DNA from: Protonemura montana
Lineage: Eukaryota > Arthropoda > Insecta > Plecoptera > Nemouridae
DNA length: 64,000 bases
Reading direction: 5' to 3'
NCBI GenBank assembly: GCA_947568835.1
Contig: OX387609.1
Location: forward strand, 16,203,208-16,267,207
Under the pieces are notes generated by a model. It saw only the letters and a list, made by a program, of their open reading frames with translations. It was not told where the DNA came from and did no database searches. Shown here in pieces: positions 10,417 to 21,093 of the stretch; positions within the stretch are counted from its first letter, which is position 1; each line of letters begins with the position of its first letter. Made by a program: the position numbers and the translations under genes.

Positions 10417-10553
10417 CCTAACCTGACCTAACCCAACCTTACCTAACCTAACCTAACCTAACTTAACCTAACCTAACCTAACCAAACCTAACCTAACCTA
10501 ACCTAACCTAACCTAACCTAACCTAACCTAACCTAACCTAACCTAACCTAACC
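10417..10553. repeat. (AACCT)n, TTAGG telomere-type repeat
   Basis: About 27 units of AACCT, degenerate at the left and nearly perfect at the right. The complementary TTAGG is the usual arthropod telomere unit, but an internal tract this short is not proof of telomeric origin. The SINE in this window contains CTAGGTTAGGTT, another possible seed. Confidence 0.9.
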
Positions 10554-11872
10554 CGTTTGAATCGCCATGAATCGCCATGAATCTGCAGAAAGGATCTTTT
10601 TATCAGCCGTTTTAATTAAATCTCAATTTAAGTTTTAAATTGTAACAGTTTTGTTTTATTACCGTCAGTTTATAAGCACGGCTTCATTGTTTGCCAGCTG
10701 TGAAGTGGTCAACGCAGGAACCACTTTATCAAATCAAGCAACTTTATCAGCAAACATCGGTATTTTATCTTTGATAAAGTAAATTGAGAGGAATTGCTGT
10801 CAGACTTCAGTTTTTTAAAAGCAATCGGGAAATCTCATTAAGATAATTATTTAATTATTTTCCTTGTGTTCAAATACGCGTTTAAAATAAAATCTGACGT
10901 ATTTTTTCTTTTTATAATCCGATCATAACTTTTCCATTTCTATTTGTTTTAAGAATGGCTAAAATATGAATTCTCGTGGCGGGATTAAAACGGGCTGTGA
11001 TTAACTACACGTAGTTCTGACGTCATTTTGTTGTATCCTTTGCGTTCGCTTCTGTTTCTTCACGTCATACTGACGTCAGATTTCACTTCATGTCATAAAA
11101 AAATGGCGACCCTCGTTTTCATACGAGATTCAAATGCAAACATTTTAAACAGAGATATTTTATTCAAAATTGGATTTAGAAGAAAATAAAAAAAAAACAC
11201 GTGTTCATTATTTTCTCACAAAAAAAAAATTGGTGTCAAATTTAAAGAGATTTCCCTGTTTTGCAAAATAGTTTTAATTATTTATTAAAAACTAGTCCAA
11301 CGAGAAGGCAAATATGGACATAAATCTAACAGGCAAGCAATTTATGTGAAATGAAAATAATTTGTGTGTATTTTAAAGATGGCGTCGAGCGTAAATACAA
11401 GTAAAACTCGGTGGGAAGTTTTGTTAAAACAAAGTTCTTGTAATTATTCAACAATTAGCTGAAACAGCGACCTCATAAATAGTTTGCAAATCCGAGAATA
11501 AAACGCAGATTTCCCGGCAAAATATTGCGCATTGAAATTCAGCGCTTGAAAGTTGTAATAACAATGAAAGGCGCCATTTTGTTTCTTGCACCGAGCGATG
11601 ATATTGTTTCGACTGCATTATTTGCTCTAGAATGCAGTTAAATGCAGTTAGAGAAATGCACTCCCGGAGATGCACGTGTGCACTTTTCAGCCGAGAATGC
11701 AATTGCATTCTGGGAGCGATGTGATTGGATGCACTTCGTATAAATGTTAGATTAGTTGACAAGTGCATGACGACAGCTGGAGTCGGTTCAATGTCAATCA
11801 AAAGGGGTGCGGCAAAATTTAATTCACTGGGAATCGACAATAAATTGAACGAATGATTTTTGATTTCCACTT
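10554..11872. other. AT-rich spacer with two CRE sites
   Basis: No gene recognised. TGACGTCA occurs at 11018-11025 and 11071-11078, within 60 bp of each other. Confidence 0.35.
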
Positions 11873-12250
11873 GAGGCCACCCGGAGGCTAGCCGTAGCTT
11901 GTATGGCAACAATGTTAAGTCAGACCACCCGGAGGCCAGCCGTAGCTTGTATGGCAACAATGTTAAGTCAGACCACCCAGAGGCCAGCCGTAGCTTGTAT
12001 GGCAACAATGTTAAGTCAGACCACCCGGAGGCCAGCCGTAGCTTGTATGGCAACAATGTTAAGTCAGACCACCCGGAGGCCAGCCGTAGCTTGTATGGCA
12101 ACAATGTTAAGTCAGGCCACCCGGAGGCCAGCCGTAGCTTGTATGGCAACAATGTTAAGTCAGGCCACCCGGAGGCCAGCCGTAGCTTGTATGGCAACAA
12201 TGTTAAGTCAGACCACCCGGAGGCCAGCCGTAGCTTGTATGATAACAATG
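11873..12250. repeat. 48 bp tandem array
   Basis: About 7.9 units containing CACCCGGAGGCCAGCCGTAG and TATGGCAACAATGTTAAGTC. The unit is a multiple of three, so all six frames stay largely open. That explains the long frames on both strands. Confidence 0.96.
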
Positions 12251-12825
12251 TTAATTTGACAATTTTTAGGTTTATTTTCCTGGCTAGTGGCTGAACCATA
12301 TAAGCTGAAAAAATGTATAAACATTCCTGAGACTCTTCTCTTTGAATCGACACGAGATTTTTTCAAAATATTGATTTATTTTTTCAATTTTACCATTTTA
12401 CAAGAAAAAACCAAAAATATTTGGCTTATAAAAATCACACAAACCAGAAAAAAATGTTTGCCTAAAAAGTCCATTTAAAAACTCAAGTCTACTTTCAATG
12501 AACCATTTGTAAAATTTTCAAACTGATCCATAGAGTAAGTCCCGAGATAAATGTTCTAAAAATGTGGCTCTGTGTTTTTTCCTCAAACGGGTTTTGAGCA
12601 AAAAATTGTAACACACGGATAAAGCAGATAATTTTTTGTGGATACAATAATCAATATATTCGATCCGTGGTTAGGTATTAACAATTCTAAGATATTAAAG
12701 TGATTAATAAATGAAAAAAAAAAAAAATTCCAAAATGTTCTAATTCTAGCCTCCAAGAGGCGTTAAAGTGAATGAAAGGCGAACCGAGCTGCTTGGATAA
12801 TGTGCTGCACATGTTTTGGGGACAA
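12251..12825. other. AT-rich spacer
   Basis: Nothing recognised. Confidence 0.3.
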
Positions 12826-12915
12826 CAATGCAAGGACAGCGTCAATAGCTGAACAATGCAAGGACAGCGTCAATAGCTGAACAATGCAAGGACAGCGTCA
12901 ATAGCTGAACAATGC
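12826..12915. repeat. 28 bp repeat, three copies
   Basis: Three copies of AACAATGCAAGGACAGCG followed by TCAATAGCTG, almost identical. Confidence 0.9.
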
Positions 12916-13123
12916 AGAAATATTGCACAATGTTTGCCGTTTTTAAAAGCTTTGTTAAAACACCGTCAGGCCTTAAACCTAGCGAGACAAATCCATGGAA
13001 TGGTTCATCAATAAATGTAAAGATTCACGAAGTATTATGATGAAATCTTATTTAAATTGCAAACGCTTGCATTGCGCGGAGTATTTTATTATTAACAACA
13101 CTATAACCGTCTCAAAAATTGTT

Positions 13124-13455
13124 GCCCAAACGCGGACTCGAAACCCGATCTCCACCTGTCGCGGGTGATGCTCTAACCAATTGAGCTACTCGAAACCCGA
13201 TCTCCACCTGTCGCGGGTGTTGCTCTAACCAATTGAGCTACTTGGACCCCGATCTCCACCTGACGCGGGTGTTGCTCTAACCAATTGAGCTACTTGGACC
13301 CCGATCTCCACCTGTCGCGGGTGTTGCTCTAACCAATTGAGCTACTTGGACCCCGATCTCCACCTGACGCGGGTGTTGCTCTAACCAATTGAGCTTCTTG
13401 GACCCAGATCTCCACCTGTCGCGGGTGTTGCTCTAACCCATTGAGCTACTTGGAC
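13124..13455 (-). repeat. tRNA-like 52 bp array (minus)
   Basis: Six units of a tRNA 5' half. On the minus strand each has TAGCTCAATTGGTTAGAGC (box A and D arm) and ACACCCGCGACAGGTGG (anticodon-arm region). A single B-box end, GTTCGAGTCCGCGTTTGGGC in its usual form, lies at 13124-13145. The array lies between GTCTCAAAAA inverted motifs at 13110 and 13470. Confidence 0.9.
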
Positions 13456-13577
13456 ACTGGCTTTTTGAGACGATTTTAATGTATTTGATGAGAATGACAG
13501 TTCTCCAAGGAGTGGAACCAAGAGGCTGTGAATACTCACAGTCACTCTGATTCTAGTGACGCTATATCACGGTATAT
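13455..13577. repeat. Double-hairpin module of the tRNA-like element
   Basis: This module recurs at 46090-46285 and 48935-49113. It holds two adjacent perfect hairpins, CTGTGA/TCACAG (13526-13541) and GTCACT/AGTGAC (13541-13560). It is always joined to the GTCTCAAAAA motif. Confidence 0.7.
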
Positions 13578-13583
13578 GCCAGT

Positions 13584-13656
13584 GTCCAAGTAGCTCAATT
13601 GGTTAGAGCAACACCCGCGACAGGTGGAGACCGGGGTTCGAGTCCGCGTTTGGGCA
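13584..13656 (+). mobile_element. Single-unit tRNA-like head of the SINE
   Basis: A 73-base cloverleaf-compatible stretch: acceptor GTCCAAG against TTTGGGC, D stem GCTC/GAGC and a TTCGAGT T loop. The presumed anticodon loop CGCGACA lacks the usual T before the anticodon. It is followed by a 3' extension with TTTTTGAGA and a (TAA)n-like tail. It is a tRNA-derived repeat, not a working tRNA gene, and represents the element without array expansion. Confidence 0.7.
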
Positions 13657-13720
13657 TCAATTTTTGAGATTGTTATAGTTTTGATAATAATAAAAATTCA
13701 CGAAGATAATTAACCTTCGG

Positions 13721-14357
13721 CAGGTCCAACCAAGAACTTACGGAAACACCTGACTTTCACTGCATGCAGTTTCACGGCTTTGTGAGTAGCTTTGTCATTG
13801 TTTGAAGAACTTCTTGCCAATATACAAGTCCGTTAGAGTCGCCAGTCCATGGCCCACGTGATTCAATAAAGAACACCGTGTAAACCAAAAGACAAACAAA
13901 CTTAGAAAAGCCGGCCGCCAAGACCGCTCGAGGCAAGCGAGCGGTCCGCTCAGCGCTCGAAGAGCAAACACATTTGTGTGTTCACCACAGAACGAGTCCC
14001 GGCGGGGCTTGAAGGGGGGGGGGGGTCCAGTTCCGCTTCCGGACTGGTTCCAATCCATCAACTCTGACCGGAAACGGAGTCGCGTTACCGTGGGGCTTCA
14101 GCTTCCGGTTTCACGCGGTTTTCCGGTGGGAAATTGCGCCGTGGTTTGACGCCGCAACCCCCTGCACCAGACTGGCGGTGGAGGCGTTTGCTTGCCTTGG
14201 TGATGGACGGCCGGGAGCATGGGTCAGTGACCCCGGAGTCCGTCATAAGCGCAACACGGGAGCGTCGTAACGACCGTCAGACAGATTCCAATAGAGCGAG
14301 CCTGCATTAGCAGGGAGACGAGGGTCAAGCCGGTTCCGGTTCAATGCCTGCTCCTGT
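13721..14357. other. GC-rich spacer with an open frame
   Basis: GC-rich, with a G tract near 14015. On plus, a frame without a start codon ends HGSVTPESVISATRERRN... and stops near 14309. I do not recognise it and do not call a gene. The right edge (14330-14357) resembles the SINE tail GCCTGCTCCTGTC. Confidence 0.25.
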
Positions 14358-15630
14358 CCACCGGCCACCGCTTAGCCTTGTCACTTTGACACACTGTGTT
14401 GGCTGCTCCTGTCCAACAGCACCAAGGACCGGCCACCGCTTAGCCTTGTCACTTTGACACACTGTGTTGGCTGCTCCTGTCCAACAGCACCAAGGACCGG
14501 CCACCGCTTAGCCTTGTCACTTTGACACACTGTGTTGGCTGCTCCTGTCCAACAGCACCAAGGACCGGCCACCGCTTAGCCTTGTCACTTTGACACACTG
14601 TGTTGGCTGCTCCTGTCCAACAGCACCAAGGACCGGCCACCGCTTAGCCTTGTCACTTTGACACACTGTGTTGGCTGCTCCTGTCCAACAGCACCAAGGA
14701 CCGGCCACCGCTTAGCCTTGTCACTTTGACACACTGTGTTGGCTGCTCCTGTCCAACAGCACCAAGGACCGGCCACCGCTTAGCCTTGTCACTTTGTCAC
14801 ACTGTGTTGGCTGCTCCTGTCCAACAGCACCAAGGACCGGCCACCGCTTAGCCTTGTCACTTTGACACACTGTGTTGGCTGCTGCTGTCCAACAGCACCA
14901 AATACCGGCCACCGCTTAGCCTTGTCACTTTGACACACTGTGTTGGCTGCTCCTGTCCAACAGCACCAAGGACCGGCCACCGCTTAGCCTTGTCACTTTG
15001 ACACACTGTGTTGGCTGCTCCTGTCCAACAGCACCAAGGACCGGCCACCGCTTAGCCTTGTCACTTTGACACACTGTGTTGGCTGCTCCTGTCCAACAGC
15101 ACCAAGGACCGGCCACCGCTTAGCCTTGTCACTTTGACACACTGTGTTGGCTGCTCCTGTCCAACAACACCAAGGACCGGCCACCGCTTAGCCTTGTCAC
15201 TTTGACACACTGTGTTGGCTGCTCCTGTCCAACAGCACCAAGGACTGGCCACCGCTTAGCCTTGTCACTTTGACACACTGTGTTGGCTGCTGCTGTCCAA
15301 CAGCACCAAATACCGGCCACCGCTTAGCCTTGTCACTTTGACACACTGTGTTGGCTGCTCCTGTCCAACAGCACCAAGGACCGGCCACCGCTTAGCCTTG
15401 TCACTTTGACACACTGTGTTGGCTGCTGCTGTCCAACAGCACCAAATACCGGCCACCGCTTAGCCTTGTCACTTTGACACACTGTGTTGGCTGCTCCTGT
15501 CCAACAGCACCAAGGACCGGCCACCGCTTAGCCTTGTCACTTTGACACACTGTGTTGGCTGCTCCTGTCCAACAGCACCAAGGACCGGCCACCGCTTAGC
15601 CTTGTCACTTTGACACACTGTGTTGGCTGG
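14358..15630 (-). repeat. 68 bp minisatellite (minus), SINE-tail type
   Basis: About 18.7 units, highly uniform. Read on minus, the unit contains GCTAAGCGGTGGCCGGTCC, TTGGTGCTGTTGGACAGGAG and CAACACAGTGTGTCAAAGTG. Part of it aligns with the 5S-SINE tail (TTAAGCCGGTGGTCCCCTTG, TTCGACAGGAGTAG). Variant units with AAATACC recur in blocks, suggesting higher-order duplication. Confidence 0.95.
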
Positions 15631-15885
15631 CAAGTTAACCATCAACACGATAGCGTGAACACGGAAACTGCTGGAGGAAGATTCATCGCATGAATTTGCT
15701 TTAGAAAAAAACATTCAATTTTCTATCTCAGATGATTAACGTCGAACTGGAAGCAAAAAAGCTGTCTCCAATGTGACGATCTTTGTCGGGCTTTAGGTGT
15801 GATGACAAACAAGGAGGGGGGGGGGGATTTAAGGGCTATAAACGAGTGTAACGTGAGTCCAGGGTTTGCTTGCCCGTCACGGCTC

Positions 15886-15926
15886 GGCACGGCACGGCAC
15901 GGCACGGCACGGCACGGCACGGCACG
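15886..15926. repeat. (GGCAC)n short array
   Basis: About eight copies of GGCAC, immediately followed by a unique CGCCGG flank. Confidence 0.95.
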
Positions 15927-16123
15927 CCGGAACATAAGCAAAGAGTTGCCGGCCAACAGTCGCCAATCAACACCCGATCTTTGTTTCTCATAGCGACCGT
16001 GTTTGTGTTTGTGTTTGTGTTTGATCGTGTTGAATTACAAAGCCAATCAAAACATTGAGATCGTGACGCTTACAGTGAAATCAAATCAACATAATGTTGA
16101 TCTCCCATACTTAATCATCTTTG

Positions 16124-16490
16124 CCTGGAGGTCGTGGGGTATGAACCACACCATGGCTGTGCTTGCAGCGTGCCGAGAACCCACCCTGTCCCAATGCACC
16201 CTGCCTAACGTGGACCCTGCCCCTATGTCCCATGTCCCAGCCTTGCCTGGACCCTGCCCCCATGTCTCGTGTCCCAGCCTTGCCTGGACCCTGCCCCCAT
16301 GTCTCGTGTCCCAGCCTTGCTTGGACCCTGCCCTCATGTCCCATGTCCCATGTCCTATGTCCTATGTCCCATGCCCCATGTCCCATGTCCCATGTCCCAT
16401 GCCCCTGGCCCATGTCCCATGTCCCATGTCCCAGCCTTGCCTGGACCCTGCCCCCATGTCCCATGTCCCATGTCCTATGTCTCGTGAACG
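16124..16490 (+). repeat. 37 bp minisatellite with shared flank, copy 1
   Basis: Units of 37 bp (CCTTGCCTGGACCCTGCC then CATGTCCCATGTCCCAG), with a nested 7 bp CCATGTC expansion near 16340-16430. The left flank 16124-16180 (GAGGTCGTGGGGTATGAACC) recurs inverted at 40793-40829 beside another array of the same unit. Both are probably copies of one dispersed element. Confidence 0.92.
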
Positions 16491-17135
16491 CCATGTTTTT
16501 TGGATTCCATGACATGCGATGAGAACCGTTGCTTGACATAAATCTCGGCTTGCTTTGGGAGATAATCTCGTAAATTGCGCTTAATTTATTTGTTTTTTGC
16601 TGGCATGTAAAACGAATCTAGTGCCGGCATTGGAAGTGCATCCGCCCCTAGCTAGTGCTAAAGTTAGCACTAACTTTACCCCCAGCTAGTGGTGAAGTTA
16701 GCACTAACTTTACCCCCGGCGTCTCCGCCATGTTTTCTAGAATTGTCCCCCTGAGCAGGTTCTAAGCGCCGTCTTGCGTCGAGAGTTGGGCATGAGTTGT
16801 GAGGCGCCTGTCCCTCTTAGTTCGCTGGCTGACAAAGCTTCCACGAAGAAACGTTTGTTCCTGGGTTTGCTCGGGGGTCGAACTAACACCTGGCTCTCGT
16901 CTTGACGTCATTTGACAACCGAGTCAGACAACCTTACAAAGAAACTTTCTTTATTTTGCTATTTCTTGTGCGAAAACGAACATCTCTGCCGTGTCAATCA
17001 CAGCAAAGTTTATTTAAATCAAGCGTGTTCACTTGAACAGAAAAACTTCTTGTCTTTAAGACTTACAATAAGTTGTATACAACCAATCATTATCAATTCC
17101 TTCTCTGTCTCTGTCTCTCTTTCACACACATGAAG

Positions 17136-17224
17136 CTTTGAGGGAACTGACCATCGCAAGCGCTATCAACTTCGTCCAGGTCGCTGACCAGGCCACACCA
17201 CAAGCAAACGGAAATCCCAAGAAG
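17136..17224 (+). CDS. Candidate internal exon, unknown gene
   Basis: A pyrimidine-rich tract (CTCTGTCTCTGTCTCTCTTT) and ATGAAG precede 17136, and a donor AAG|GTATAA follows 17224. The 89 bp between hold one fully open frame: two bases, then LRELTIASAINFVQVADQAT and PQANGNPKK, ending in phase 0. Composition looks protein-like. I recognise no family and cannot link it to the candidate exon at 8231. Confidence 0.3.
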
Positions 17225-17442
17225 GTATAAAATCTAAAGATAGCCGGCAACACTTGAACTAACATAATCTAACCTCAAAACCTGGCTAACCTTGTTTCTA
17301 ACGGCAAACCACGCAGTGTGATTCCTAGAAGAGGCTCATCGATTGGCCAATAGAAACCAAGATATTGATTGGACCGCGTTGCCTCGTGTTAGCCAGCCTC
17401 GAGACTCGAGCGGCGGTCCTTTGTGTCTCTAGAGGAGCTCAC

Positions 17443-17513
17443 CTGTCCGGGAGGAGGGGTAGGGTGGGGGCGAAGACGTCAGCAAATCGCTGAGGAACAA
17501 TGCTAGCCAAGAG
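17443..17513 (-). CDS. Candidate minus-strand exon, unknown gene
   Basis: Bounded on minus by GCAAG and by GGACAG|GTGAGC. The 71 bp frame reads LLASIVPQRFADVFAPTLPL and LPD plus two bases. The acceptor tract is weak. It could belong to the kinase gene that runs the same way, but its end phase does not match the exon at 3717, so an intermediate exon would be needed. Confidence 0.2.
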
Positions 17514-17595
17514 CTTGCATTCCGTTGTTCGTGAAAAAGTTGAAATGTTGAATATTTATCCCACTCACTGTCACCAATTGTAAAGTTTCTATTTC

Positions 17596-18124
17596 CACTT
17601 TTATAAAATGTTGGACTTTGACTTCTTGGCTGAATTGGCCCAATTTTACAACCTGTTTAACTCTGAGTTAATGTTTAACTTGAAGAAACAATCAGCTCAC
17701 CCCTACCCGGACTCTCCACCCGTTACATACAACTATCTTCAATTAAGGCAAGGTGTGCCACAAGGATCCACTCTCTCCCCACTCCTCGTCTTTCTCTATG
17801 TCAAAGACCTCCAGAGTTTGACCACCAAAGGACATCTCTTTCAATTTGCAGATGACACCAACCACCTAACCACCACCCCTAAGACTAACCCCCCTGACAC
17901 TGTCTCCCAAATAGCCAACCACCAAGCATTAATCATCCTAAACTACTGTCTCAATAACAAACTAACAATCCAACCGTCCAAATCATTCCATATGCTCTTC
18001 TATTCAGGACATAGACTACCCCTGACCTCACCCCTTATCAGAGTCAATCACCAAATAGTGCCCAATACACCTACCACCAAATTCCTAGGACTACATCACT
18101 GCTAACCTTGACTGGACTCCACAC
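17596..18124 (+). mobile_element. LINE reverse transcriptase fragment, 5' part
   Basis: A frame from 17608 to 18105 carries reverse transcriptase motifs of non-LTR retrotransposons: LRQGVPQGSTLSPLLVFLYV (domain 4) and FQFADDTNHL (the catalytic DD), then KFLGLHHC (the FLG motif region). The N-terminal fingers, endonuclease and 5' UTR are missing. A 2-base deletion near 18095 shifts the frame before NLDWTPHIQH. The LINE continues at 19126 after a SINE insertion. Clade not assigned; the motif style fits Jockey/CR1/RTE-like elements. Confidence 0.85.
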
Positions 18125-18135
18125 ATCCAACACAT

Positions 18136-19114
18136 ACCGAACGGTTTGCCGTGCTGGAAACACCGGTTCTCATTACATTACCGAAGTTAGGCAACACTGC
18201 GCTGGGTCAGTTATTGGATGGGTGACCATCATACACATGACCAGTTCTGTTCGGGAGAGAGGCTGGAGGGATGAAAGTTAAACAACACTGCGCTGAGTCA
18301 GGTATTGAATTGGTGACCATCATACACATGACCAGTTCTGTTTGGGAGAGAGGTTGCAGGGATGAAAGTTAAGCAACACTGCGCTGGGTCAGGTATTGGA
18401 TGAGTGATCATCATACACATGACCAGTTCTGTTTGGGAGAGAGGTTGGAGGGATGAAAGTTAAGCAACACTGCTCTGGGTCAGGTATTGGATGAGTGACC
18501 ATCATACACATGACCAGTTCTGTTTGGGAGAGAGGTTGGAGGGATGAAATTTAAGCAACACTGCGCTGGGTCAGGTATTGGATGAGTGATCATCATACAC
18601 ATGACCAGTTCTGTTTGGGAGAGAGGTTGGAGGGATGAAAGTTAAGCAACACTGCGCTGGGTCAGTTATTGGATGGGTGACCATCATACACATGACCAGT
18701 TCTGTTTGGGAGAGAGGTTGGAGGGATGAAATTTAAGCAACACTGCTCTGGGTCAGGTATTGGATGAGTGACCATCATACACATGACCAGTTCTGTTCGG
18801 AAGAGAGGTTGGAGGGATGAAAGTTCGTACAGCAACTTCACTCGCCTTGCTTATCAACCTCTCGACAGCAAGGATTTGAGGAGGAATCCTGTTAGACGTC
18901 CTGAGGACGTTAAGCCGGTGCTCCCCTTGGTGCTCTTCAACAGGAGTAAGCTACGTGCCGGCACCGGGTTTCCCCTCCTCCCTTCTAGGCTAGGTTAGGT
19001 TTATCATCATCCTTATTAACATCTACTCATTCACCGACGCCATTAGACCAGTGCCGCATGGCCAGTTGTCAAAACAGTGCGTCGTTAAACACTACAAATA
19101 ATAATGATAAATAA
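18136..19114 (+). mobile_element. Complete 5S-derived SINE with internal array, inserted in a LINE
   Basis: The element is flanked by a perfect 11 bp target duplication ATCCAACACAT (18125-18135 and 19115-19125). It starts ACCGAACGGTTTGCCGTG, then the 5S core (CGAAGTTAGGCAACACTGCG ... TTGGATGGGTGACC). Six to seven further 5S-core-plus-linker units of about 91 bp reach 18815. The tail (18816-19090) contains CTTATCAACCTCTCGACAGC, CGTTAAGCCGGTG, CGTGCCGGCACCGGGTTTCC and GCGTCGTTAAACAC, then an AAT-rich end. The order is head, variable-number array, tail, as in composite SINEs. A LINE probably moved it, judging by the tail and duplication, but which one is not shown. Confidence 0.92.
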
Positions 19115-19125
19115 ATCCAACACAT

Positions 19126-19409
19126 GATGGCCAAAACCAAAAGTGCGTGCTTCCTCATCCATCGACTAAAACGCGACGTCAGCCTACATATTCTAAAATT
19201 AGCTAACCACGCCCACCTACATTCCCATATCTCAAATGGCCTCCTCTTCTGGGGCACATCTCCACAGGCCAAGCGTATCTTTATTACCCAAAAACAAGCC
19301 ATCCGCTTAATGACAGGTGTCTGTAGGAAAGATCCTGCAAACCCCACTTCCCTGCAGTCAAAATTCTAGCCCTTGCGTCCTCCCTCATCCAAATCAACTG
19401 CACGTTCAC
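19126..19409 (+). mobile_element. LINE reverse transcriptase fragment, 3' part
   Basis: Continues the fragment interrupted at 18124: removing the SINE and one duplication joins DWTPHIQH to MMAKTKSACFLIHRLKRD. The downstream segment HSHISNGLLFWGTSPQAKRI and FITQKQAIRLMTGV is typical of the LINE thumb region. A frameshift follows near 19350. A foldback MITE half begins at 19411. Confidence 0.85.
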
Positions 19410-19410
19410 T

Positions 19411-19662
19411 TTTTAATATCGTTACGTGTTTATCACTCGTTGAGGTAAACATTGATGGAGATTTTTTGAGCATGAAAAGTCTCAAAAGCGAGTTAACCTA
19501 CGAGAAATATCGAAATTAAATTTCATACGACAGTGGCTCCACGTAACGTGATGTTCCGGTACTCTGCATTTTTGTCGGTAAGGTGGTCATTTGGCGGCCA
19601 TCTTTCACGCAGAGACTGAAACATTGACGTTGTTTCTCTACCTAGAACCTACACACTTAACG
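19411..19662 (+). mobile_element. Foldback MITE, half copy
   Basis: Matches the centre and right arm of the foldback element at 30698-31121, ending CTACCTAGAACCTACACAC. The left arm is absent. It directly abuts both the LINE fragment and the 41 bp array. Confidence 0.85.
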
Positions 19663-19670
19663 GTTATACC

Positions 19671-20735
19671 AAGGTTATTTAAGATCAGCTGGCTGAATCC
19701 TATGCTCTATCCAGGTTATTTGAGATCAGCTGGCTGGATCCTATGCTCTATCCAGGTTATTTGAGATCAGATAGCTGGATCCTATGCTTTATCCAGGTAA
19801 TTTGAGATCAGCTGGCTGGATCCTATGCTCTATCAAGGTTATTTGAGATCAGATGGCTGGATCCTATGCTCTATCAAGGTTATTTGAGATCAGCTGGCTG
19901 GATCCTATGCTCTATCCAGGTTATTTAAGATAAACTGGCTGGATCCTTTGCTCTATCCAAGTTATTTGAGATCAGCTGGCTGGATCCTATGATCTATCCA
20001 GGTTATTTGAGATTAGCTGGTTGGATCCTATGCTCTATCCAGGTTATTTGAGATCAGCTGGCTGGATCCTATGCTCTATCCAGGTTATTTGAGATCAGTT
20101 GGCTGGATCCTATGCTCTATCCAGGTTATTTGAGATCAGCTGGCTGGATCCTATGCTCTATCCAGGTTATTAGAGATCAGCTGGCTGGATCCTATGCTCT
20201 ATCCAGGTGATTTGAGATCAGCTGGCTGGATCCTATGCTCTATCCAGGTTATTTGAGATCAGCTGACTGGATCCTATGCTCTATCCAGGTTATTTGAGAT
20301 CAGCTGACTGGATCCTATGCTCTATTCAGGTTATATGAGATCAGATGACTGGATCCTATGCTCTATCCAGGTTATTTGAGATCAGTTGGCTGGATCCTAT
20401 GCTCTATCCAGGTGATTTGAGATCAGCTGGCTGGATCCTATGCTCTATCCAGGTTATTTGAGATCAGCTGACTGGATCCTATGCTCTATCCAGGTTATTT
20501 GAGATCAGCTGACTGGATCCTATGCTCTATTCAGGTTATATGAGATCAGATGACTGGATCCTATGCTCTATCCAGGTTATTTAAGATCAGCTGACTGGAT
20601 CCTATGCTCTATCCAGGTAATTTGAGATCAGATGACTGGATCCTATGCTCTATCTAGGTAATTTGAGATCAGTTGGCTGGATCCTATGCTCTATCTAGGT
20701 AATTTGAGATCAGTTGGCTGGATCCTATGCTCTAC
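19671..20735 (+). repeat. 41 bp minisatellite (plus)
   Basis: About 26 units of CTATCCAGGTTATTTGAGAT plus CAGCTGGCTGGATCCTATGC. A second array of the same unit lies inverted at 44541-45505. Confidence 0.97.
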
Positions 20736-21093
20736 CTATGATTCTATCATTTTCAAACGAGAATTTGATAAAGATACACAATAAGTGCATTTTCACAGTG
20801 TTGACACCAGCAGAGCTATCAGCCATTCATCTCACCGGAAATGGAACTTTTTATGTACCCATGAAAAGCGGAAACGCAGCGTTTTATAGATATTTGTATT
20901 TTTATTGAATTCTAAATTTCCCCCGACTAATGCAGTACTTTCCAACCACACACATTACGCTTCCGTTGAGGGAGCTGAGCTCGGCGAACGTAACCCCCGC
21001 CCCCCCCCCCCCCCCCCACCACCCCCTCCTGCTGCTAAATCAGACTTAAAGCTCGCCGCTGTTTTACATAATATTAAAACACAAAGCGCATAA
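20736..21093. other. Spacer with C tract
   Basis: No gene recognised. A C run with minor interruptions lies at about 21000-21022. Confidence 0.5.

Noticed and set aside
13584-13656. Functional tRNA gene
   Set aside because: It folds, but the anticodon loop lacks the usual T before the anticodon and the sequence is one copy of a dispersed repeat with conserved flanks.
17595-19409. LTR retrotransposon or retrovirus copy
   Set aside because: The reverse transcriptase motifs are of the non-LTR type, and no LTR, protease, integrase or envelope signal is visible anywhere in the window.
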